A stretch of DNA of 64,000 nt from contig OZ022508.1 in the NCBI GenBank assembly GCA_963989385.1, positions 34,866,166 to 34,930,165 of the forward strand. Reading direction: 5' to 3'. This document shows, piece after piece, positions 10,601 to 22,600 of the stretch. The notes beneath the pieces are model-generated. The model saw only the letters and a program-made list of their open reading frames with translations, made no database searches and was not told the origin of the DNA. The position numbers and the translations under genes are program-made. This DNA comes from Ctena decussata. Taxonomy: Eukaryota; Mollusca; Bivalvia; Lucinida; Lucinidae. The first letter of the stretch is position 1. Each line of letters opens with the position of its first letter.

Positions 10601-13600
10601 AGACAGGTCGTTCCCGATATCGCTTGAGGCAAAAATACCTAAAATGTACTTTACAAAGGGTGTTATAATCAATATCGTAAAGTGAGTGGAAGTAAGCTTC
10701 CGAAGGAATGTTTTGTTATTTCAGAATTAATACTTTTTAAGCCCGTGATGCCACGCTTTCTTTTCTCCCTCTCTCTCCCTCTCTCTCTTATTCTCTATTT
10801 GAAATGAATGATTAGTGAAGTTTCAAGCGAAGCCAAAGTCTCTCTCAAAAACTGAATGACACAAACTCTTTCTCTTTCTCTCTTTTTTCCCTTGATTGTC
10901 AGTACAACGACGAGTTGTCATACGAAGTAAACTCGTCTGTGGCAACTAAAGCAAAAGCAATTCTGTCTTGTCAGCGAGCCCTCGGCTTAGTGGTAAAGTG
11001 TTGTGATGCGAGTCTCGCCCGTGTGTCGTCGAAATGCCCCGCCCCCCCCCCCCCCCCCCCCCCCCAGCTGGCACATAGCGTCCAATTGACGTCATCCCGA
11101 CGTCGATGTGACGTCGCAATGTCACAGCGACGTTGGTATGATGTCATTTTGACGTCGTGCTTCTGGTGGACCTGTTCCGCTACCAGAAGATCAGTTTTCT
11201 CCCGTGCCTACCGATGGACTAGATGTATGAGAAATACTCTTGCAAGAGCAGTTAAATCCATACCAAAGCACGTCTTGTGCATTGTCCTGTTACCGTCCGA
11301 TATAAACTGAGCTGCAACAAGCAAAATGGGTGCTTAACGTATCTGCTAACACACAAGACTCAAACCAGTCTGGATCAGTGCTGTCTGACCATAGCTTTGC
11401 ATATATAGCCTTCAGTTTCATCAAAAACCATACATGGTGTGTATGGACGACAGAGTTCTAATCAGACTGTGCCGCTGCGCAGGCTTATATAACTGAGTCT
11501 GTTTTTGTTGTGTATGACATGAGCACCGTTTTGCATACATCACTGGGGCTTAACTTCGCCGAAAACAGCTATCTGGGATAAGTGTGCAAACTGCGAAGAA
11601 TGAACTCAGCCTGAGCATTCACTCAAGTCTGATATGAAGTTTTGCTGTTGGCAAAAATGCGAACAACCAAGGCTCTGTTCAACCTCAGACAGTGCAGGAG
11701 TACGCCATTGAAGTAGTTTCGTTTCGGTATTCTTCTCAAAAAGATGTTTGAAGAATAGAAGTTGCTTTCCTGGCGAATTCTTGCCTTTTAGTGTAGTCTC
11801 CATTTTCGTCCTGGCATTGTTTAATTTGTATGCCCACATTTGGGTGTTGAAAACCAACTCGTGGATAAAAAGCTGTGGAAACCGATCATGAGTGAATATG
11901 ATCTTATCATAGCGGCAGAACTTGACCTGTAAACCACACAAACCGTCAATCTGCTGTCTCGTAAGAGACATGACCGTCGGAACTTTTGGCAGGAAAATGT
12001 ACGCTGAGTCAAACAATGTACTTTGAGTCAGACATCATTTTAAAATAATTCGATAATTCTGAGATTTTTTTTCGTATTTATCAATAAAAATACGTTGTGA
12101 CCCCTCGCCGAGTCATTTTGACCCCTCGTTAGAATCGTCTCGCAGAGACGGTTCTACTGAGAGGTCACAACACATGCTTTTGCGGAGAACGGAGGATAAT
12201 TATCCCTCGATTATCCCTATTACCTCTTCTTATCTGGAGCATTGATCCATAGTTTAAAAATTCATTTGTTTGTTTGATGGAACTCTTTCTGCGACCTTTG
12301 TTTTCTGTGCATCTTCTGCTGAGACACTAACAAAGTCAAGGTCGCAATAGGCAGGGATGATGGTATTGTTATTGTTGCTGGGTTTTTTGTTGTTGTTGTT
12401 GTTTTACCAAAACTACTTAATAACTGTGCAGAAGGGCCAAAAATGCCACCCAGCTGTGTATCAGTATTCATATATTGTTTCGAAGTACAGAACATATCAT
12501 TAAATAATGGGTTGGCTATGACTGTCGTCTATAGTAGGCTGGTGGCATCATTTCTCCAGGGTCCGATTGTTGAAAACCAACGATGGCGTTGGTGAACGAG
12601 GCGTAAGATTTGCAAATATATGATAGGCCTTCGAAAAAACGTTGCTGCTCTTGATGAAAAAAAATCTGACAAGCTTTTCAAAAGTTATTCACATTTTTTT
12701 CTTTTTGGAGCAACACTCTTGATGTTACCGGGACGCTTTGAACCACCTGGCCCAGGACGTAACCCAGCAGGCAAGAAATATCGAAACAGCGTCATATCAA
12801 CGTCACTACAACGTCAGGGTTCGAGGTTATAAATCTTGAGAATAATCTCAAACTCAAAATAAAGCACACTGACTGGCTGTTTCCGAGCATGTGCTCGGAA
12901 GCAGTCAATCAGTGTGCTTTATTACATGCTCGGAAGCAGCCAGTCAGTGTGCTTTATTTTGAGTTTGAGAATATACTCAAGTTTTATAACCTCGGGGCCA
13001 TGAAAAGTTACATTGATATCAATACGACTGTGTTTCAACGTTATGTGTCTGCTGGGAACTTGACAGTGTGCATGTCTCTGCATGTAGTAAGGATCACAAT
13101 ACTGCGAATGAAAATATGTCTACGGCATAACTATGTAAAGTTGGTTCGAATTTTCCTCTTTTCTTGTAGCTATAACTAATTTCAAATGGTGGTGAAAAAT
13201 GCTCGTATTTCATGATAGTGGGAGCCCCAAGCTCAAGCGTGAACCGGGACAAAATATTAAGGGGTTGTTAATCTTGCCAAACGAAAAAAAAATGTGTCGA
13301 AGTACAAATGAGCCGCGACACGAGAAAACCAACAATGTGGTTGTGCGGCCAGCGCAGACTCAGATCAGCCTGGGCATCCGCCCACTCTGATCAGAGTCTT
13401 CGCTGTCCGCATGGCGGTAGCTTAGACCCTTCAAGCCCTAAACGAAGAGTCTGATCGGACTGGGGGGATACCCAGGCTGATCGGAGTCTGCGCTGGGCGC
13501 ACAACCACATTGTTGGTTTTCTCGTGTCGCGGCTCAAATGTATCAGTATCTGAGCAGCGCGACGAAAAATATAAAGCTGAGACTGACATAGCCGACTCAA

Positions 13601-16600
13601 ATTTGCTCTACATTTTCCTTGACTCTCAAATGAGGACATGAGTAACGCTGACAAGACAGGATTATCTGAGTCTTCGCTGTTCGCACATGTCCTAATGCAC
13701 TCCCTTGATTATACTTACATTGTTTGTAATCCGAAATAGTTTGCGAGTTGTATGAGTTTAAAACCCAACTTAATTCAGTTCATGGAGTGAAAATTAGCAG
13801 AATATTTGGCTTGAATAATGAAATTTATTAGCTTCATCCATTCTGAACAAAGTATTATTTCTGTCTTGTAACGTATAATCCCAATTAGTTATTTTGTTCT
13901 GGCTGCATAAGATTGTAATGCTAGGTACTACAAAAATGATTCAATGCAGCTAAAGAATCCCTCTTAAGTATCAGAAGGTCATTTTGCATAATTGACCTGT
14001 CAATGTTAATTAATGTGTTCAACCGTAAGAAGCTGACTGGACTTTTATCAGGAATTTATTTACCGATTAGCTTACTTTTTGCGTATTTAGTTAGTTATTT
14101 ATTACCCCAGATGTTTCGTAATACGATACATGATATGATGCAAACTGAGTGAAAAGAAATCGTATGACATGTACCAGATCAAACGTTTTTTTGTTTGAAT
14201 GAACAGCCTAAAAATCAGCTTTGGGCAGGTACAGGCTTAGCTGAGTCCCTGCTGTTCGTTGATGTCGCACAATCGTCTTTCTCGTGACATCACTTATGAA
14301 CTAATTCGAACTTACGTAACAGCGACGAGCAAGATGAGTGAGCCGGAACAAAAGTGAAATATTTCTGATGGGTACAGGTGATATCAAATTAATCTCAGAA
14401 TAATTTCAGCGATAAAAGGTCCGACTCGGACAAAGTGTAGGAAAATTAACGTAGTTTTTAGAGATATAAACTGAGGTGCACAAACCGTGCGGAAAAGAGG
14501 TGCCCAATGGTGAAATACTTCCAATTCGGGAAACAAACTTGACTGGAGGATTCAGTTTGATCACTTTACACAGATTTGAATGCCGGGCTGCATACCGTGA
14601 TGGCATAGCTTGCATTTTTAGGCGAGGCCTATCATATCGCGAGTGTGTTGTCCATAGTCGAAGTCATCAGCTCAGCTGCATGCAGTCATGCATCAAGAGG
14701 TTAATTTTTTACTCTTGGTTGACAAAATTTTTCAATCGTTGGCCGGGCCGCGACTTTCTGTGCTATAGCTATGCGCTCTAACAAAGGGACTGCGTGACAC
14801 ACAAATCACTAGAAAACTGTGCAGTCCAAAAGTCTGTAACTCTAGTAACACACGTTGGTTGTTTGTTTTGAGTTTCACGGCCCTTTGAGACAGTATTTCA
14901 GTCTATATCGGGCCGTCTCCCAAAGAGAGGAAGAAAGAAGAGAGATGTGATAGCGAGAGAAAAATGTCCAAACAGCCCCACCCGCACCTACTGCAAGCAC
15001 ACTAGGCCCTTGCCCCACCATTATCCAAATCAGTAGGACGCCACGGAATTGGAAGTTATACCCAGCAGCATCGCACCACCCAACCACACCGGTAACACAC
15101 TTGAGAGTCGTCAGGCTAACAGTAACGCTTTAGCTGTTGTGCACAAAACACAGGTTGGTCTGAGTCACCAATGCCCACATATGCCCTAACGCCCTTTTAC
15201 GCGTCGGTAAAAGGGGCGATGGGAAATTAGCGAGCTGCCAAGTCTGGGATTAGACTCTGCATTCGTACATAAATCCCGGGCTCGAGACGCGTTGGAAGCG
15301 GGTATCTTTTCAGTATCTTTCCAGTCATAAACAGCCCTTCATTATCACCAACCCATCCTCCTGATATAGTTGAAATTATGTTAAAAAGGGCGTAAAATCT
15401 TTATTCATCCACCATCGACAAAAATTTATAGGTTTGATTTTCAACAAATTAATCTAATAAAGGTAGCAGATCCGAATTTGTTAGCTAGTCAAAGCAGCTA
15501 AACATCTTTTCAAGCGCAGAAATTGATTGACACTTCCGGCTACTGATTACATCTCTCTACCGTTATATTGTCATGTGTACTCAATACAAGAGTCACAGGT
15601 CTTTGAGATGTTACAGTTATGTCTGTCACTGACCCGTTAAATCGTCTAGAGAAAGTAAACGTTGTAGACGCACAGATTTCACGTATTTTAGAAAAGGGCT
15701 GTAACATTCTTTGTCAAATGATAGGTATTTGTGATGGTATACCATCTGTTTTCATGGCTTTGGGTTACCATAGAATAAGCATTGTCATGGCAACATATGT
15801 CATATTTGTGACTGGATTTTGTCTGAATTCATAGGCTTTCTGTTATATCTCAGCGCCTTAGGTATTTTCATGGAAATAAATAGAGGTCCGAAAAATCATT
15901 AATGTTGGTGTTTTTCATCCTTTCACAGCGTAATTATTACGTAATGTCATTAAGCCCGGTTTTCACAGAGAACGGCTCAAATGTTTTGTCCAAGTGGCAT
16001 GTGTAACTTTTGTACTTAAATTATATTTTCTGTAGTTGATCGTCAGAACGGCCTGTGGTCTGACATGCCTGATGTGTTGAAGGACAATTATCTGCTGGAC
16101 AGTACAATGTATACTGAAGAGATATGCACAGGATGTGATTGTACTTCTGGGGCTATAGGAAGCTGCTATGGCCCCACAGTGTAAGTTATAGAGCTCTAGT
16201 AAACTGAAAAAGATCTTCACCAGTATTCATGAAACATATACTTTGCGAGTTATTATAGAGAGTAAAGAAACTACCATATTTTAAATCCTATTAAAGGCTC
16301 CTTGAGCTATGCATGGTGAGAAAGGTAGCGTCATAAAAATCTAAAACATCGTAAACCAGCCCCTGCCAAAATACTCTAATAAACAGTATTAAGGTGAATG
16401 GGTATACATCTAGAGGAAGCAGTCTAATATGTTTGATTCCCTTCTCAATAGGGGTCTATTTTTAAAGGAATGAATTTGCTGCTCAAATAGACCCCATTTT
16501 GAAGAGCTATGTCATCCACAAAATCAAACAGAAATTCATGCAAATTAATAGAACGTTATTTTCGGAAAAGAGGCAGGGGCACTTATTAGAGCGGGGTGTT

Positions 16601-19600
16601 TATTAGGATTAATACTGTAGGTGTATGGTATTTTTAATATACCTCAGGATATTTGAGTCACTGGGTATGTTTGGTTTGCGATTTCTTCTTCTTCATACTC
16701 CTATTCAGTTATATCTGATCATTACATCAGAAAACTGTTCTGTGGTGGAAGAAAGCCAGAAGGAGTTCTCAGCTGTATAGGGGCTGGGAATACTCTGTGA
16801 AACAACCGTGACCCCGAAGGAAACAGTCAACCATTCATACTTACCAGCCCGGGGTTTGAACCTACGCGGCAGTGGTATGTAGCCAGTCTACGGTTTATAG
16901 GTAAACCTCACTACTGACTGAGCTATTGGGGTGCCCTCACCTATTGGGGCACCTAATTTGATGGCATAAGCATCCTACTACCGCTGTAGTCAATCAAACA
17001 CATCCTTTTATCATAATGTATTTTCTATAAAGTGTATCTGTTTCAAAATACTGGGAAACTTAGGTATTTTGCTATTATATAGAATTGTAACTGACTCAAA
17101 ATACTGTCAGTTCTCGATATCTCAAACTTGAATTTCTTCTCAACTACTGGCCGCGTAGCGCAATCAGTAGGGCACCTGACTCATAAGTCAGAGGTCCTGG
17201 TTTCGAAACCTGGACTGGCCACATACTTTCCTTTCTCCTTCCGCTGATTCAAGAAGGGCAGTTGTCAGTTACTGGCGAAAGTATGTGCACTTGTACTGGT
17301 TAACCGCTTAGGAGGTCTAAGCCTGCCCAGGAATATTGTGGTTAGGTTAACTGACCGTCCCGACCTGACCATAGTTGTTTACTGTGGACGTTAAGCGACA
17401 AATCAATCATTCAATCAATCAAAGTAAATTTTCTAGTCCCAAAATGTGAAAAGAGGAAAATGTGTCCAAACTATATTCTTTAATATAAAAAGGTACTTTG
17501 AGATATCAGTGTTTGAGATATTGAGAGTCGGTTGTATTGGGACACCATAACCACTACTATGTACTGTAATTACTGATATCATACCTGATTTATTTGGTTA
17601 TAAGAAGGGCTTTTCAGCCTCCAAAATGACACGAAAATATGTAAATCAGTTGTATTAATTCAACAATAAGGTGTTTTTTTCCCTTCCTAAACCCAAAAAT
17701 CTAGATTGGTTTTGTAAGATATATTATATTTTTGGGATAGTTTTGGAAGGGGAAAAAACTTTTGGAGGGGGGGGGGGGGGGGGGAAATATCCTATAACCA
17801 AATAAATATTGTAGCAAAATATGAACAAGTTATATCAGTTTGTTGGTGGAAAACAAACCATGAAGAGCGTGAATAGACTGCTCATTTTTAGAAGCTTGCT
17901 GATCTTTTATACACTGGTTTTCTCAGAAATTCTACCCCAGTCCTTCAAATTATATTGGTATTCTTTATATTTATTTCAGGGAGTTGAAGGGTCAGACATT
18001 TACAGAAATAAAAGCTGGAACTTTTAATGAATCTGTAACAAGCATGTGAGTGATTCTTGTTATTCCACATTTTCCTTGCCTACCAGATAAAGTTTTCCAC
18101 AGTTTGACTCTGTGCAGCTCAGAGCTTCAGATAAGAAGGGGTAGAAGGGATCATTTAGGATAATAACTCATATTTTTCCATTAAAACCTAGGTTGTGACC
18201 CCGTATTAGAACCGTCTTGCTGAGACTGTTCTAATGAGGGGTCATAACATAGGTTTTGTTGAGAAATATGAAAAATTGTCCAAGAATTACTCTAAAAAAT
18301 TCACTTTATCTGGGGCTTTGAGTGCTGGTACATCTTAAATTAGGGGTAGATTAGAAAAAATATATACCATATTAATCCTATTAAATGCCCCGGGGGCATT
18401 GCAATTTACAAAACAAGGGTGTTATTTAGAGCCTAAAGTGAGTAAATCAACCACTGCCAAATACCTATAACAAACAGTATACAGTGAAAGGGTTTATAAT
18501 ACTTACAGGGAAGCAATCTGCTAGTTTTGCCTCCCTTTTTAGCTCACCTGAGCCGAAGGCTCACAAGGTGAGCTTATAGTATAGGCTTGATCCGTCGTCC
18601 GGCGTCCATCGTCCGTCGTCCGTCCACACTTTTAAACATTAATATCTGCTAAAGTAGCTGGCCAATCTTGATCAAATTTTATGTGTAGCATGGTTGGGGT
18701 GGGGGATTGATTGCATATATAGTTTTGGGACAGATTGGTTGTAAACTGTGGTTACCATGGCAACAAAAAGGTCCCATAGACTTATAATGGGGAAAATGTT
18801 GTCCGGGCCCTAGCTTCTTCATTTTTGATCGCAACTTCTTCAAACTTGCAGGTATCGAAGACAGTCAAAACATCTCGGACCAGTTTGAATTTGGGCCAGG
18901 CTGGATCATTTTTGTCAGAGTTACTTGCCCTTGAGCGATAAAATATTTTCCCATAGACTTACAATGGAGAAAATGTTGTCCGGGCCCTAGCTTCTTCATT
19001 TTTGATCGTAACTTCTTCAAACTTGCAAGTATCCAGGACAGTCAAAACATCTCGGACCAGTTCGAATTTGGGCCAGGTTGGATCATTTTTTTCAGAGTTA
19101 CTTGCCCTTGAGCGATAAAATATTTTCCCATAGACTTACAATGGAGAAAATGTTGTCCGGGCCCTAGCTTCTTCATTTTTGATCGCAACTTCTTCAAACT
19201 TGCAGGTATCCAGGACAGTCAAAACATCTCGGACCAGTTCGAATTTGGGCCAGGTTGGATCATTTTTTTCAGAGTTACTTGCCCTTGAGCGATAAAATAT
19301 TTTCCAATAGACTTACAATGGAGAAAATGTTGTCCGGGCCCTAGCTTCTTCATTTTTGATCGCAACTTCTTCAAACTTGCAGGTATCCAGGACAGTCAAA
19401 ACATCTCGGACCAGTTCGAATTTGGGCCAGGTTGGATCATTCATTTTAGAGTTACTTGCCCTTGAGCGATAAAATATTTTCCCATAGACTTACCATGGAG
19501 AAAATGTTGTCCGGGTCCTAGCTTCTTCATTTTTGATTGCAACTTCTTCAAACTTGCAGGTATCCAGGACAGTCAAAACATCTCAGACCAGTTTGAATTT

Positions 19601-22600
19601 GGGCTAGGTTGGATCATTCATTTTAGAGTTACTTGCCCTTGAAAGATAAAATATTTTCCCTTAGACTTATAATGGGGAAAATATTGTCTGGGCCATAGCT
19701 CCTTCATTTTTGATCTCAACTCCTTGAACTTTGCAGGTATTCAGGATGGCCAAAACATCTCGGACCTTTTCGAATGTGGGCCAGGTTGGATTATTATCCC
19801 CTCGCACAACGAAGTTGTGGAGGGGATATAGGGTCTGTCCCGTATGTACGTTTGTATGTATGCACGTATGTTCACCTTTTGTCATCACTCTAGCTACCTC
19901 ATTTATCATATAATTTTGATATAAGTTCACACAAATATTGGGTATGACATTACCTCGAACGAGTTTGCATTTCAGCATGATGGACTCAAGGTCAAGGTCA
20001 CAGTGGCTATTTTTAGAAAAACTTTGTAATCACTCTAGCGCCTTCATTTTTGGACCGATTTCGATTTAACTTCACACAAGTGATAAGTATGGCAATATCT
20101 TAGACAAGTTTGCATTTCAGCATTCTAGGATCAAGGTCAAGGTCACAGTGGCTATTTTCAGAAAAAACATTGTCATTGCATTAGCGCCTTGATTTATGGA
20201 CCAAATTCAATTTAATTTCACACAAGTGATTGGTATTACAATATCTTGGACAAGTTCGCATTTCAGCATCCTGAGGTCAAGGTCAAGGTCACAGTGGCTA
20301 TTTTAAGAAAACTTTGTCATCGCTCTAGCGCCTTCATTTATGGGCCGATTTTGATTAAAACTTCACAAAAATGTTTAGTAAGACAATATCTTGAATAAGT
20401 TTGCGTTTCAGCATCCTAAGGTCAATGTCAAGGACACAGTGGCTATTTTTAGAAAACCTCTGTCTCATTTTAGTGCCTTCATTTATGGAATGATTTCGAT
20501 TGTACTTCACAAAAGTGATAAGTATGATAATATCTTGGACAAGAACGCGTTTTAGCGCTCTGGGGTCAAGGTGAAGGACACAGGGGCTATTTTTAGAAAA
20601 ACTTTGTCAACGCTGTAGCATCTTCATTTAAGGACCAAATTTGATTTAATTTCACACAAGTGATTGGTATTACAATATCTTGGACAAGTTCGCGTTTCAG
20701 CATTCTGAGGTCAAGGTCAAGGTCACAGTGGCTGTTTTTAGAAAAACTCTGTCATCCCTCTAGCTCTTTCATTTATTGACCGATTTGGATTAAAACTTCA
20801 CACATATGTTTAGTATGACAGTATCTAGAACAAGCTCGCATTTCAGCATCCTAAGATCAGTGTCAAGGTCACAGTGGCTATTAATAGAAAAACTTTTTCA
20901 TCGCTCTAGTGCTTTCATTTATGGACCATTTTCGATTTAACCTCACACAAGTGATAAGTATAGCAATATCTTGGACAAGTTTGCATTTCAGCTTTCTGGG
21001 GTCAAGTTCAAGGTCACAGCGGCTATTTTTAGAAAAACTTTGTCATCGCCCAAGTGCCTTCATTTATGGACAGATTTTTTTTTATGCCCCCGTGACGATA
21101 GTCAGGGGGCATTAAGATTTGCCCCTGTCTGCCGTCTGACCATCTGTCCATCCTTTTGTCACACTTTGAGGTATAGAGTTTGTGCCGAGCACAGTAATAA
21201 TATAACACTTATATATCATTGTAGTGTTGTTTGAGCATGTACTGTTTTAGTATCCTTTATATGTCTTATATGTTTTATATGTATACACTACTGTCTTATC
21301 TTATCTCTCTTACAGGTCTTACATGATCCATGCATGTAAAATTGAAATATTGATATAGTAGTCTCTTATAATGTACATGTATATTTTATATGTTAGTCGG
21401 TCTAAAAGCTATTCATAGCTAATGTTACTTGTTATGTAAACACATCAGACTTTTAAATAAATTTGTATCTGTAAGGTTTGCCAAGGTGGCAAATGCTGAA
21501 TTTGATAACTAGAGGCACAGGCGATCATTTTGATATATAAAAACAAATGTTACACTCCGTAGACCACCCCCTTGAAAGATAGCCCATCAAGTTTGCTCCA
21601 CTATATTGCCTACATTTCTCAACGGATTTTAAAATAACTTCACACAAATGTAGGCATGACAATATCTCGAGCAAGTTCGACTTTCAGGATGCTGCGCCCA
21701 AGGTCAAGGTCACTGTGGCTATTTTTAGAAAAACTTTGTCAGCACTCTAGCACCTACATTTCTCAGCAGATTTTTAAATAACTTCACACAAATGTAGGGC
21801 ATGACAATATCTCGAGCAAGTTTGACTTTCAGGGTGCTGCACCCAAGGTCAAGGTCACTGTGGCTATTTTTAGAAAAACTTGGCCATCGCTTTAGCACCT
21901 ACATTTCTCAACGGATTTTAAATCAACTTCACACAAATGTAGGGCATGACAATATCTCAAACAAGTTTGACTTCAAGGGTGCTGTGCCCAAGGTCAAGGT
22001 CACTGTAGCTATTTTTAGAAAAACTTTTTCAGCGCTCTAGCACCTACATTTCTCAATGGATTTTAAAATAAATTCACACAAATGTAGGGCATAGCAATAT
22101 CTCGAGCAAGTTCGGCTTTCAGGGTGCTGTGCCCGAGATCAAGGTCACTGTGGCTATTTTTAGAAAAACTTTGTCATCGCCCTAGCACCTTCATTTCTTC
22201 ATGGATTTTGAAATAACTTGACACAAATGTAGGGTATGACAATATCTCAAGCAAGTTAGACTTTCAGGATGCTGTGCCCAAGGTCAAGGTCACTGTGGCT
22301 ATTTTTAGAAAAAACTTTGTCATCGCTCTAGCACCTACATTTCTCAACGGATTTTAAAATAAATTCACACAAATGTAGGGCATGACAATATCTCAAGCAA
22401 GTTGGACTTTCAGGGTGCTGCAGTCAAGGTTTTTTATTAGATCCTTATCATACTTGCAGGTAATGATGACATACATAAGAGCTTGGATGAGTTCGAAATT
22501 TGGCCGGATTCGAGCACAGACTACGGAGTTAGCTGCACTTGAGCGTTTGAAAAAAATCCCATAGTCTTATAATGGAGAAAACAACGTCATCACATTTTCA

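Larger units (their letters stand above)
7925..12044. other. Intron 1 middle: mostly unrecognised AT-rich DNA
   Basis: No supported exon. Visible: a CRE-like palindrome GTGACGTTATTAACGTCAC (about 9481-9499), an ATT microsatellite near 9950, a 40-bp direct duplication at 10343-10414, a partial F element at 10515-10601, CT-rich tracts near 10755 and 10870, a long C run at 11041-11065 and a minus-strand ORF of 136 codons at 11606-12016 that I do not recognise. Confidence 0.5.

Noticed and set aside
10915..11310. 131-codon ORF with poly-proline
   Set aside because: The proline run is the poly-C tract, flanked by low-complexity sequence; no domain and no splice signals consistent with a gene.
17149..17222. 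Possible functional tRNA gene (CAT anticodon-like loop)
   Set aside because: The tRNA-like head is fused to a conserved body and tail found in two other places, one with a target duplication, so it is a SINE head.
21801..22040. ORFs reading MTISRASLTFRVLHPRSRS and relatives at 20971, 22382 and 27648
   Set aside because: They are frames through the 145-bp tandem repeat; each unit repeats the same peptide and no splice context exists.
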